The notes beneath the pieces were generated by a model, which saw only the letters and a list, made by a program, of their open reading frames with translations, did no database searches and was not told the origin of the DNA. A program made the translations under genes and the position numbers. A stretch of 64,000 bases of DNA. Source: Muricea muricata. Taxonomy: Eukaryota; Cnidaria; Anthozoa; Malacalcyonacea; Plexauridae. The DNA lies in contig OY979719.1 of the NCBI GenBank assembly GCA_963855995.1, forward strand, positions 6,262,001 through 6,326,000, written 5' to 3'. Shown here piece by piece: positions 1 through 10,148 of this stretch. How positions within the stretch are numbered: the stretch's first letter is position 1; the number at the start of each line of letters is the position of its first letter.

Positions 1-189
1 CCATTGCACTCTCACAATTCCCATCCGTCAAAAAGCTCTTCGTACGGTCTTCATAGTTTACTCTAGGCTGGTTTCGGTCTTGAGATGAATGCGAAATAAT
101 CCAAATACTAGAATACAACTCAAATGCGTGTTGTTTTAAAATGTCGAATAAATTGTTTTTGAAAAACAATAGTCTGGTATTATATAAAA

Positions 190-324
190 CAAATAATGAA
201 TGTTTTTATTCGTGCAATAGTAAGAATATTTTCACTTGGCTATCGCCTCGTTGAATGTAACAATCAATCTTTCACCTCATGAAAATATTCTTACCATTGC
301 ACTCATAAGCATTCATTATTTGCG
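190..324. repeat. Imperfect inverted repeat (foldback)
   Basis: The left arm (about 190-235) and right arm (about 275-324) are imperfect reverse complements sharing AATAATGAATG and GTAAGAATATTTTCA. The loop is about 40 bases. The first bases of the window (CCATTGCACTC) resemble the right arm, so another copy may be cut by the window edge. No coding potential is seen. Confidence 0.6.
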
Positions 325-430
325 TCATAGATAGCGAGTAGAGTAGCCAATCAAATTACAGCATTGCATTGGTATGCTAGTATAATTCTACCAATTCTAC
401 TAACTGTATTTAATATTACGCTCATATCGT

Positions 431-598
431 AGAAACTAGAATTAGTTTCGAAATATCACATACTCGAACCCACCTGACTGCGTAGCTCAGTTTGCTGAAC
501 ATTGGGCTAGCATTCCAAAGGTCGTAGGTTGGATCCCACCGTGGTCAGGCATATTTTGCAGCTTGCTTGGTGTGGAGATAGACTCGCAGAGTAACACC
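431..598 (+). repeat. tRNA-derived SINE, family A
   Basis: The core at about 473-548 looks like a tRNA. A box-A-like TAGCTCAGTTTG lies at 483-494 and a box-B-like GGTTGGATCCC at 527-537, spaced as in a pol III promoter. A reverse-complement copy lies at about 53105-53283, matching both the tRNA-like part and the flanks (upstream CGAAATATCACATACTCGAAC; downstream TTTTG.AGCTT.....GTGG.GATA.ACTC). Two dispersed copies with matching non-tRNA flanks fit a SINE better than a functional tRNA gene. Confidence 0.75.
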
Positions 599-2329
599 AC
601 AAACATCGTTTTCAACTGAGTGCATAAGACAACAAGAATCATGCCGCCATGGTCACGATATCAGATTGAATAGTTCCACGACAAGTGTGGCTGTGACTAG
701 TATTGCAGAATTTAACAACAAGTAGTCATAGAAAAAGCGGTGAGAGTAAATGTTAACTCAATGTCGTGACCAAGCGAATCCGGTACCGTGTAAACGGGGT
801 CTAATCCATACAAAAGCATGCTACATGTTAAGCACGTAATATGCTGTATATTTCCAGACTCGCAAGAAATAAAGCTCGATTTCTCCTGGGCACACACAAC
901 AGAGACTATGGCTGTAGGTTACATGGCTCTCGGAGATCAGACGCCCGAGGTATGCCACGTGATAATTGTCGCGTGATAATAGTACAGTACCTTTATAAAA
1001 CATGAAACATGAATAGCTCGCGCTATATTAGTATGACTTCCGCAAACAACCACTTTTGGTCAAGAAGTTGAAATGTTCAAAGACATAAATCACCGACAGC
1101 GATTTTGGGAAAACACTATGTGTGCTATGATGTTTCGTCTATCGTTGTCAGTGTAGATAGCACAGTCAAAAGTACACAAAAGGTACAGGTCCTTACACTA
1201 CCAAAATTCGATTTTTCAAGGCCCTTCACTTCTTGGCTCCCGAGGAACTTCCCAACGAAGGGTCTTCGATCGATCGAAATGTCGAATTTTGCTCTATTGT
1301 TTCAAGTAGTGAAACAATCTAGTATATATATTGTAGATACACTTAAACAAGATACAATCAAGAAACTCGGCCGCCGTGCATTTCTTATCTTTTTGTTCGT
1401 GTTTATGCTGATTATATGACAGAGCCGTTTTAACGGACAGAAAACCGAAGCTCAATATAAACTCTTTGAAGTTCGCCGAGTTTCCAGACAACAACGTCTC
1501 CGTTGACTATTGTGCTTCAAAAAATAGAACTTTGTAAACTAATTTTTGTAGTTTCAACTGACAAGATTAGAAGCAGACGTGCCTCGAGGAAGCTCAATTG
1601 TAACCCGGGGGATTGTAAAAACACAGCAATTGTGCTCAACGAACGGCGAAGACGGTTAGTCGAGGTTAGAACTTAAACTTTATGCTCATTTCATAACAAC
1701 AAACTCAAATATGCATAATCTTATAAACGGTTTTTAGATGACTAATTTTTTTCTTGGACAAATTTCATGAGTCAAGTGTGAATTACGAATTTTTGACAAA
1801 TTTGTCGAAAATTCCTGATAATACAGGGTCAAAAACATTTCGTACGTGCATGAAACTTGTCAAAGAAAATTTAATCTTGCAAGTATGTCATCCCACGTAA
1901 GTCTCTCCACCTTACGATATTTTTTGTAAAATAGTTGAAAATGAAACTTAGGGTTCTAGATATGCAAAGCTAACGTTCAAGTACATATTAATATTTCACT
2001 CCCAAACAATAGACTGAAAACTCAAAACATGTACTGCATACAGAAAATAGGAGCGAATTCCAAGCGAATCCATGAGTTTTTTTAAATCCGTATGGCGAAA
2101 ATTTTCTCCGAAAGCATCCAGTATTTTTTATGTGACTGTGTTAAGTAGTAAACCGCGTAATATCTGGCGAAAACGGGAGGGATGTGTATTTCCGCGGCAA
2201 GCTGTAAACATCTTTGCTTCGTACATAAATAATAGATTATAAGTTGATAGCAGGTGATTGTGTACCGAGTGTTTGCTCCATTATTCACAAAGTCTGTTTA
2301 CCGGGCGACCTGCTTCAATAAAGTCTTTT
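599..2329. other. Intergenic, no gene seen
   Basis: Only short ORFs without splice context or family resemblance occur here. No RNA gene or clear repeat was recognised. Confidence 0.5.
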
Positions 2330-3571
2330 TAAAAACAGCGTTAATATAGCGACAAGTGTGTGGCAAATATTGGTCAGAATTATCGAGTGTAGCCGCGGAG
2401 ACACTCGCTTTACCCCGTAAGGTAAGTCAAGCTAAGTTTTCTACACGCTTTTCCCGTCTCGTTGGCGTTTGCTACAAAATGTAAATACACGTTACGCGTT
2501 GTTTAAATTTCGTGCCCACATTAGCCGACGATGGTTGAATAATTCGAGGTACTTTGAAGTTTATTTTATTATTGTTTAATCTTTTCAGCAAGGAATTCTA
2601 GTCTGTAAATGTATATAGTTTGTTAACTTACGGACCTCGTAAGCTGTTCGTTCATATGTGATTTGCATGTTTTGGGACACTTTATTAGAGCGCCCGATAT
2701 GTACATTTTATGTTGAATCTAGTAAGTAAATGCACAAAACTCCGCTATAAAGCTGCTTTTGAACAATACGTACTTGCTAATGTCTACGTATAATAAAGTT
2801 CTAAAGCTCTACTATATAGGACAAAACTTGTATCAACTTTTCAACTCAATTAATCGATGTGTGGAAGAGAGTTTTAAGCCGCGCCGGTATATTATTGGTT
2901 TAGTTTGTCTCAAATCTATAGTGTGGTATTTAGTTTAATCTTTAAGACATTTCCTATTAGTACTTGGTAAACTACAGTTTAACTCTGTTGGTAGTATAAT
3001 GATGCCCTTTAGTCCCGTTGAACGGATTGGCCGTTTAAATAGTACGTGGCAACGTATTAAAGTGGGAACAGAGAGCTTATTGTAAACTTATAGTTAGAGT
3101 GGCAATGCAGAGTCTATTTCTGCGACGTTTTCGACACGTTTCCGGCCATATATGAAATAATAGAAATAGACTTTATTAACTATTGCTAAAAGTGCACACT
3201 TTTCCAGCAAAAACTATCCTTCGAGGCCTCTTATATATTTATAGACTTTTAAAACATCTTTTGGGTGTAAAAAAGCTAAACGCCAAATGTTTGCCTTTCT
3301 TTTAAGTGCCGAGAAATATCGCCACTGATACAACCTCGCACCCAGGGCTTTCTTGGCGACTGCGTGGATATATAGCCAGTTTATCCCGAAAAGTTATGTT
3401 CCGGAGTTCCAAAGTAATGCGTGTCGCGTCATCAATAATTCACAGCTCGCGTTTCCAGTCCATTCCTTTTTCCATTAGTGTAGTAAAAATGATGTTACGC
3501 CACAAACATCATATTGTTTTTTTTTCTAGATTAAAATCTGATTGTCGTCGTCCTTCGTTAAACTTCCTAGT

Positions 3572-3886
3572 ATGTTGATGACAAGTCTGCTAGTGCTGTG
3601 GGTGGTGTGCAGCACTCGAATCTCGCTCACTTGGGACGCCAAAGTTTTTCAACCTTATCACGAACACTACCTCTCCCACGGCACGTTCCATGGTATTGAC
3701 GTCTTCACCGAAGATCTAAATAGCGCTACTGGGCCAGAGATGTTTATGGAAAAGTTCTACATATGCTACGATAGAGACGGACGGAAAACGTACTTCAAGA
3801 AAATGGATGAATCGTACTTCTCGAACAGAAGATTCTGGGTTATAACTGCCAAGGGAAGCTTTATCGCTTCTATGAAAACGTGTTAA
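3572..3886 (+). CDS. Small secreted protein of unknown family, reading frame apparently broken
   Basis: The first ATG (3572) opens a hydrophobic leader (MLMTSLLVLWVVC) typical of a signal peptide. About 85 mostly polar residues follow, and the frame stops at 3884-3886. A pyrimidine-rich acceptor (TTTTTTTCTAG) ends at 3529, and a perfect donor (AAG/GTAAGT) sits at 2419/2420, so a non-coding first exon at about 2330-2419 is likely. An AATAAA lies at 4092-4097. Just past the stop, another frame runs open from 3876 to a TAA near 4054 and encodes a lysine-, serine- and cysteine-rich tail. The two frames differ by one base at the run AAAA (3874-3877). Hence this is either a pseudogene, an allele or assembly error with a longer real protein of about 160 residues, or a genuinely short protein. 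Residues around 3750-3850 faintly recall the FGF core (FYIC then basic), but no FGF signature is complete. I do not assign a family. Confidence 0.45.
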   Translation: MLMTSLLVLWVVCSTRISLTWDAKVFQPYHEHYLSHGTFHGIDVFTEDLNSATGPEMFMEKFYICYDRDGRKTYFKKMDESYFSNRRFWVITAKGSFIASMKTC

Positions 3887-4531
3887 AGATTTCGCCACCG
3901 GAAGTGGCAGTACCTTCAACACAAATTTCCTTTCCAAGAAAACACGTTGCCCCTGTGGTAAATACCCAAAAGCTTTCTTGTTTTCTTCAAGCAAGAACAA
4001 CCGTCGCAGTTTTGCTAAGGAAACCAATTCGCTTGATCAGTTGAAGTGTTTTAAGTAAACACTCGTGTATTTAACTTGAAGTGTTGTTTTAAATAAACAC
4101 TTTTGTACCTCTCAAGAACAAAGCTGTCAAGTCAGGCCTACTCTCTCCACTTGGAATATCTTTTGTAAAGCCAAAGCATGATACAAGCCATTGCCACCTA
4201 GGGCAGCTAACCCACCAAGACAAAATCTTTTCACATTATTTGTAGAAAGAACTTTATTTGTTGCCAGCAATGAATACTTGCAAAAGCATTTAGTTCATTC
4301 ATTTAGTGAGATTTAAATTGTAAAGGTGATGAATGACAATTGATGCAATGAAAAATGCTCAGTTTATTTACAGCACTTTCTTTTCTGGTCAAATATATGC
4401 TCTGGCCAACACAGTCTAATTACCAGGCTCTCCTGTACCCCCTCAGACAAGGACTGTCACAGACTAGTGTTAACTGGAAAGGTCACTCACATGTTGATCT
4501 CTGTTTTATGCAGTATACTGGCCAAAATAAT

Positions 4532-4969
4532 GGTCATGGCTTTATAGGATACCCTAAAGGTCGAAATGTTGAGAGAGCACTGGGACCGAGTTGCCCCTGT
4601 GTTTTTTTGTGATTCTCACTCACTGGGACTGTATCTACTTCACCAAATTTAGCTAAAGAGGGAGCGTGTAGCATGCCAATAAGCGTACTGTTTTGCTATA
4701 TTAAAACTATTCTCACTCACTGGGACTGTATCTACTTCACCAAATTTAGCTAAAGCGAGAGCCCAAAGGGCGAGTAATGATTGTCGCGCTACGCGCTCCC
4801 TCTTTAACTAAATTTGGTGAAGTAAATACAGTCCCAGTGAGTGAGAAATGTGACAACCCAAGAATGACTTGATATTATATGTATGGGGATACACAAAACA
4901 ACAGGGGCAACTCGGTCCCAGTGCTCTCTTGACATTTCGACCTTTAGGGTATCCTATAAAGCCATGACC
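4532..4969. mobile_element. TIR element with 10-bp target-site duplication (Mutator-like MITE)
   Basis: The ends are long inverted repeats, starting GGTCATGGCTTTATAGG and ending with its reverse complement. The element is flanked on both sides by the identical 10-mer CCAAAATAAT (4522-4531 and 4970-4979), as expected from transposition. A 40-odd-base stretch beginning CTCACTCACTGGGACTG is duplicated inside (about 4612 and 4711) and also occurs inverted near 4805-4845. There is no transposase. The 10-bp duplication points to the Mutator group (duplications usually 8-11 bp). Confidence 0.85.
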
Positions 4970-5110
4970 CCAAAATAATGGTAAAGCTAGCTCAGCATTT
5001 GTAAATGACTGGACAGAACCTGCAGTCACGTGGAGTGGCCCTTCTGTTGATTTTCTATTCAGTGACACTACTGACGCTTTATGGTTCATTAGTTACTATG
5101 AGTCATCTGG

Positions 5111-5595
5111 TCATCTTTCTGTTTTCTTCTTTTTAACTGCAGGTTCACTTTCCTCATCATCGTCGGTGTCATCCTCGTATTCGTCCCCATTATCTACAAA
5201 CATAACATTTTCCAGCGAAATTAAAATCAATTTTTTTTCTTATCTAATACAACATGACTAAAGACTTTCTTGTGGAAAAGTATAAAACAAACATGCGTCT
5301 TAAGCACAAAGTAAAACAAACAGCGAATACTGTTGTATATTCAAGCACGACCTCTACAAACAAACGTATTTAATGTAAACCTCTAACCTGTGTCATTTTC
5401 TTTCGAGTCTTTCACATTTCCATTCGCCTTTTCTTTTTCGTCATTAACAAATTCCGTTAACTTTTCATTTATTTTGCTTTGAATGTAACGTACAGATGAT
5501 ATTAAATCTTTCATATTTTTTGTATTTGCGCCATCGTTTTCATTTTTGACCGTAAAAATTTCTCCGTTCCTCGAAACAAGTTTTGCTTCGGCCAT
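5111..5595 (-). CDS. GON7: GON7-like KEOPS complex subunit
   Basis: There are two coding exons, 5595-5388 and 5193-5111. The donor is CACAG/GTTAG and the acceptor TTTGTAG/ATAATG; phase 1 joins cleanly to give 96 residues, against about 100 in human GON7. The ATG at 5595 is the first in frame; the codon at 5613 is GTG. The layout fits the family: a short N-terminal strand region, a central amphipathic stretch (MKDLISSV...IQSKINEKL) resembling the human helix, a very acidic tail (DEYEDDTDDDEESE) and a basic end (KKKKTER). GON7 caps the KEOPS complex, which makes t6A at tRNA position 37, and is largely disordered. The family is poorly conserved, so the call rests on length, order of features and the central helix. 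The neighbour UQCC3 lies 364 bases upstream on the same strand. Confidence 0.6.
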
Positions 5596-5958
5596 ATTTG
5601 ATTTATCAGCCACTACTTCATGTTATAACCACAAAACGTTTCACCTGTTTTTTTAGTTATTAGAATTTTTTTACACAAGTCCAATTGAGAGTTATATTTT
5701 GAACATGACCTACTTAGTGATAATTATAAGTAATTAAAATAAGTCAGTAATGTTTTTTTAAGTGTTCTGCGGCAGCATTAGTGCACACCAGTACTGGAGA
5801 CACACCAATATGTAGTACATAATTGATAAATACTATTGTAATTTGTGACATGCACATGCGAGATCTTCGGATGACAGGTGTGGAATTTAGTTCGCTAATG
5901 CATTTGTCTGTGAGAACTTTAGTCAATCTGAAGGAGCCACTCTAATATGTACACCTTA

Positions 5959-6622
5959 TCACTCTGTGGGAGTTTTTATATCTCTATCAGTGCTTTCTCT
6001 TTGTAAAGGTTTGATTTTCCATACAGGGTCAGGAGAGCTAATATTTTGTTGTATTGTTGCATATAGTCGTGCAGTTTTCTTCTTGTGTGAAGCCATGTGT
6101 TCATTTGGGTCCTCTATCTCCAGTCTCTGGAAATACACAATAACAAAAATTGCTGATGTCATTTACTTTTTAATGCTTACCTAAATGAAGCTCTGTTAAT
6201 CAAGATTATTTTTGTACAATTTGTGCCTCTGAGTTTATATCCACACCATATATGCTGGAAAAATATGCCCGGACCAACTAGTATATTCCAATTTCCAATT
6301 AAGATTATATAGGTTCACTTCCAGCTGTTGTTAGGTATATTTTTCAGATTGTCTAATGCGTTTATAGACTCAGAGCATCACCACAAATATTACTTTTACT
6401 TGAGTACATGAAGTAAAGCACATAAAAAGTGAATGTTGGTTGCCATAGTTGGGTTCATTTGTATGGACTGCTCTAATTCAAATTTCAAGGTGAGACAATA
6501 CTCACTTGCATCATTTGTTCTTTACTGGGAGACAGAGCTTTCATCAACACCCAGCCACAAAACACTACACCACCAACAGCAGCTGTATTGAAAACTGCTT
6601 TTTGTATTTTAGCAGCCGCCAT
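5959..6622 (-). CDS. UQCC3: UQCC3-like complex III assembly factor
   Basis: The exons are 6622-6506 (39 codons, phase 0) and 6126-5959. Acceptor TATTTCCAG/AGACTG and donor CAA/GTGAGT are canonical. The product is 94 residues; human UQCC3 is 93. A single membrane helix lies at about residues 13-31 (VGGVVFCGWVLMKAL). It is followed by SPSKEQMMQ and a charged helix ending near DPVWK, which parallels TPGERR...and NVAWR in the human protein. UQCC3 sits in the inner mitochondrial membrane and supports cytochrome b and complex III assembly. The intron (6505-6127) holds a SINE family A fragment. The gene starts 186 bases from the GLO1 start on the opposite strand, suggesting a shared divergent promoter. 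Confidence 0.65.
6224..6285 (-). repeat. Fragment of SINE family A
   Basis: CTCTGAGTTTATATCCAC and the following bases match the distal part of the minus-strand SINE copy at 53105-53283. The tRNA-like half is absent. The fragment lies in the UQCC3 intron. Confidence 0.5.
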
Positions 6623-6808
6623 ATTGTCGGCCTTTCACCCCCCGGAATGTTCGCGAAATACACAGTTTATAAAAGTTTATATATATCGCTTTTTGATGAT
6701 TTAAAGAAATACCGGGGGAGGTATGATTAAGACAGTCCAAAAGCGGCAGGCGGGAGCCACGATTTGCATAAAACGTTTCACAGAAATATTTTATATAATA
6801 AAAGAGAA
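6623..6808. promoter_or_regulatory. Divergent promoter region, UQCC3 / GLO1
   Basis: The two start codons face away from each other across 186 bases. The interval is locally GC-richer near UQCC3 (CACCCCCCGG, GTTCGCGAAATA). No TATA box was fixed with confidence. The shared-promoter role is inferred from geometry only. Confidence 0.5.
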
Positions 6809-8654
6809 ATGGCACTAAGTGAAACAGAGATAAACGCCAGCATACATGAACCTGATTCGTCAACAAGTGACTTTATCATGCAGCAGACAATGTTAAGAGT
6901 CAAAGATCCAAAAGTATCTCTTGACTTTTACACTCGTGTTCTTGGAATGAGGTAGAAATATTTGCTCAACTCACTCTCCCATGGTGTAGACGGCAAAAAC
7001 CTAAAATATCATCATGAATGCTAAGATTTCAGAAACAGGGACCACAAAGCGTTTAGGTGGGGAGGTCTGTTGCCCCTGAAAAGTCTCCAATTACCATGTC
7101 CTTTGGAGCAGTCCCACACCACTCAATTCCAATCTGGTATAATTTTACTACATCTGGTTGGATGGGCATGGTCATCCCCCTGCTTTGAATGTTTGCAAAA
7201 TTTAGAACAGGAGGGGGTGGTCCCACCAGATCTAAGCAGCTTTTATGAAATTTGCATATATGGTCACACTGCCTATAGGACTTGGGGATGGGGGGGGGGG
7301 GGGGAGCAAAATTCACTTTAACTAATTGATATCCATATGACCATAAGTGAACTGATGCATTTTTTCATAAAGTTCTTGATTGGTTTTGTTGAGTCCAGGA
7401 GCCAGCACAGCCTTTTACAAACTGGCTTGCCAATTCTGAAAAACGTTAGCTGAAGTTGACTTTAAGTTCCCAAATCACCAGAAAAGGCATCATTTGACTT
7501 TTTTTATTCAAAATTTTCCAGACGAGGTTGCCCCCAAACTGTCCTGCTCAAGATATGAACTTTTGTTCCAAAATTTTCAGGTTTCTGAATAACTATGATT
7601 TTCCAGAGATGAAGTTCTCATTGTACTTTGTTGGTTATGAGAAAGCTGAAGATATCCCAGAAGATAAAGATGCAAGAACAAAATGGTGTTTTTCCAGGAA
7701 AGGAACCATTGAACTCACACAGTATGTATAAAGAAGTCAAACTTTGATAAAATTGAACTAATAAGTAGAAATATTCATATATTTAGACCCATATACTGTG
7801 ATGAAACAATTGACTCCAAAAGACATTGAGGCAGAACATTAGATATATGAACCCCCCCCCCCCCCCCTCCCCCTGCAACTGATCATTCACTGGTCATGTC
7901 AAGTAATCCCTTTAAGATTTTCTTAAAACTGTTACTAAATTTTGAAGTGATATTCTGTCAGTGTACTAGTATCATATTGCCACTTTATAATTATGATTAT
8001 TTTATGTTATGTAGCAACTGGGGAACAGAAAATGACCCAGAGTTTAGCTACCACAATGGCAACAGTGAACCAAGAGGATTTGGTTAGTGATGCAGCGATT
8101 ATGACATTGGATAATATACCCATGTGTGCAATATAGTTTACCATGTGTATTATACATTATATAATTAAAAACTATGTAGGTCACATTGGCATAGAAGTGC
8201 CTGATGTTGACAAAGCATGTGAAAGATTTGAAAAACTTGGTGTCAAATTTGTGAAGAAACCCAATGATGGTAAGAACCTACAGTGTTCATCGATTCAAAC
8301 TGGGATACTTATCCCCTGTCAATAGATGCGTTTTGATAGACATGGGAGGAGATGGACTAGGCATAGACATACCTGGCAAAAAGGTGGCCCCCCCCAAATT
8401 GGCCATTGGACAAGGTGATGAAGGCTGCAACAGAGATCCAACATTTTGCTACACTACATCCAGTCCTATGGTGTCTTAATTTTTTAACATTTTGCCTGAC
8501 TGCCCCAGTATTTCATGCTTATACAGAACCTATTGTGAAGTTATTTACATTATGGTTTCTAGGAAAAATGAAAGGTCTGGCTTTTATTCAAGATCCAGAT
8601 GGCTACTGGATTGAAATATTATGTTCTGACAATCTTGTTAAGCTTACTAAATGA
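6809..8654 (+). CDS. GLO1: Lactoylglutathione lyase (glyoxalase I)
   Basis: Five exons join in frame: 6809-6951, 7581-7721, 8015-8082, 8180-8269 and 8563-8654. All have GT-AG borders, and the product is 177 residues (human 184). The enzyme isomerises the methylglyoxal-glutathione hemithioacetal to S-lactoylglutathione in the cytosol. All four zinc ligands of the family are present at a constant offset of 8 from human: Gln26, Glu92, His119 and Glu165. Typical motifs are [25 protein letters not shown] and [13 protein letters not shown] longer in-frame ORF begins at 6764, but the ATG at 6809 (MALSETE) gives the expected N-terminus. Intron 1 carries a G run (about 7286-7301) and intron 2 a C run (about 7853-7867). 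The 3' end faces MINPP1, 135 bases away. Confidence 0.95.
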
Positions 8655-8789
8655 GGATCATAAAATCACGCAAAGAAACTAAAGGTATTGACTAGAAATT
8701 CCAAAATTAATGTACAGGAAATAAATTTCATTAACTAACAATATGATATATATTATGTTGCTGTTCATTTTAACTCAAGAAGTCTAAAA

Positions 8790-10148
8790 TCAAAGTTCAT
8801 TGTGTTCTAATGGGCTTTGATTGTTACATACTTTAGAGAAATCACAGTACTTAGTGATGTTTTCAAAACATGCTCTAAACTCATCAAGTGGACACAATTC
8901 CTTTGCACTGCAGCATGGTAGTGCAACTGGTATTTCATTTGCTAAGACTTGAGCATAATAGGACTTAGTTTCTTCCACATGACTATTGCAAGAAAACAAA
9001 ACCACTGCGATGTTTCCTGAAAATGGTGCCATATTGGACGTCTTAAACAAACGATTCTTTTGTTGCTCATAGTTGTTTGCCAAAAGTGGCTCGGTATCTT
9101 TGAATAACCCCATCAGGCACATCAATGGTATAATTGTCTCAGCGTGTGAGAAGTGAAAAATTGCCTTAGTGTACAAATCTGATGTGTTTAAAGTTTGAAC
9201 AACATTTTCTACTGATTCAGTCAAATTTCTGAGTAGTAGGCAGCCCATTTCATAGTTAATTCTGTACCCATAGCCACGCTTCCAGTAATTTTTGATGTCA
9301 TAAAGATATTCAATGACATCCAAGTCTGAATCCTCCAATACACTACACCACTGCCCTCTGCCGTATATGGCAGTTTCATATGCACAAGATAAGAACATAT
9401 GTTGTACGTGATCTGTAGTTAAAATTGAATGATGTGGAATCTTCAGTCTAGCAGCAAGCATTTGCTTTAAGTTTTCCATTTCTGGACCATCTTGGAACTT
9501 GTGAAATTCTGTCAGGGATATATTCTTATTCTTTGAAACTTTCTCTTTATAATCTTCACATATGTCAAAAAACCTCAACAGTGGTTCTGTTAGATTTGTG
9601 GTTGTTATGGCAACTGGTTGAAATTTGGAGGGTCCAATGTTGCCCGTGCCTTCAAAAAGACCAAAAGCAAATGCAGAGGCACTTTGGCTGGCCCGTGGTG
9701 TCATGGTACTCACAAAATAGTGTTTTTCTCCAAAGTATTTTGGCGAGAAAAGGGATTGATATCTTCTGCGTATTCTTTTTGACATATTATATAATTCCTC
9801 TGCTCCGACATCGGCTAAATACTTGTCACCGTACTTGAAACGGTTCACCAATGGTAACATCATGTTCCCAATGCGTGTTTCCTCTTTGTAAAACTGGTTG
9901 ATGTAATCAGCTAGCTCAGACATTCCGGTGATGTCTTTCTTCCCAGGGTAGCGGGTGCCATGCCGTAACACCATGTTGAGGTGGAGAGGGGTGCACTCTT
10001 CTGGGATCTTGACCATATCATCACTGTACACAGGGTACCTTGATTTTGTTGCAAAATTTCTACGTGTAATATTACCACGCGACTTGACAAGACATTCAAC
10101 ACAAAATAAAGTTAGAATAAATAATGATATTGATTCTACAACAGACAT
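8790..10148 (-). CDS. MINPP1: Multiple inositol polyphosphate phosphatase 1
   Basis: One uninterrupted ORF of 452 residues is close to the family length (human 487). It is a histidine acid phosphatase: the catalytic RHGTRYP lies at residues 62-68 and the proton-donor HAE at residues 335-337. The N-terminus has a hydrophobic signal peptide (about residues 5-20). The C-terminus is HNEL, a plausible variant of the KDEL/SDEL ER-retrieval signal; human MINPP1 ends SDEL. The enzyme removes phosphates from InsP5 and InsP6 in the ER lumen, and in vertebrates also dephosphorylates 2,3-bisphosphoglycerate. Being intronless among intron-rich neighbours is notable; it could be an ancient retrocopy or simple intron loss. 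It is convergent with GLO1. Confidence 0.93.
   Translation of the reverse strand: MSVVESISLFILTLFCVECLVKSRGNITRRNFATKSRYPVYSDDMVKIPEECTPLHLNMVLRHGTRYPGKKDITGMSELADYINQFYKEETRIGNMMLPLVNRFKYGDKYLADVGAEELYNMSKRIRRRYQSLFSPKYFGEKHYFVSTMTPRASQSASAFAFGLFEGTGNIGPSKFQPVAITTTNLTEPLLRFFDICEDYKEKVSKNKNISLTEFHKFQDGPEMENLKQMLAARLKIPHHSILTTDHVQHMFLSCAYETAIYGRGQWCSVLEDSDLDVIEYLYDIKNYWKRGYGYRINYEMGCLLLRNLTESVENVVQTLNTSDLYTKAIFHFSHAETIIPLMCLMGLFKDTEPLLANNYEQQKNRLFKTSNMAPFSGNIAVVLFSCNSHVEETKSYYAQVLANEIPVALPCCSAKELCPLDEFRACFENITKYCDFSKVCNNQSPLEHNEL

Noticed and set aside
473..548. Possible functional tRNA gene
   Set aside because: The stems are poor and the match extends into flanks shared with another copy, so it is a SINE head.
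4355..4612. ORF with GYPKGRN segment, also seen on the other strand at 4808-5089
   Set aside because: Both are translations of the two arms of the 4532-4969 element.
7286..7867. G run and C run in GLO1 introns as possible structured DNA signals
   Set aside because: Simple homopolymers without supporting context; probably unstable microsatellites.
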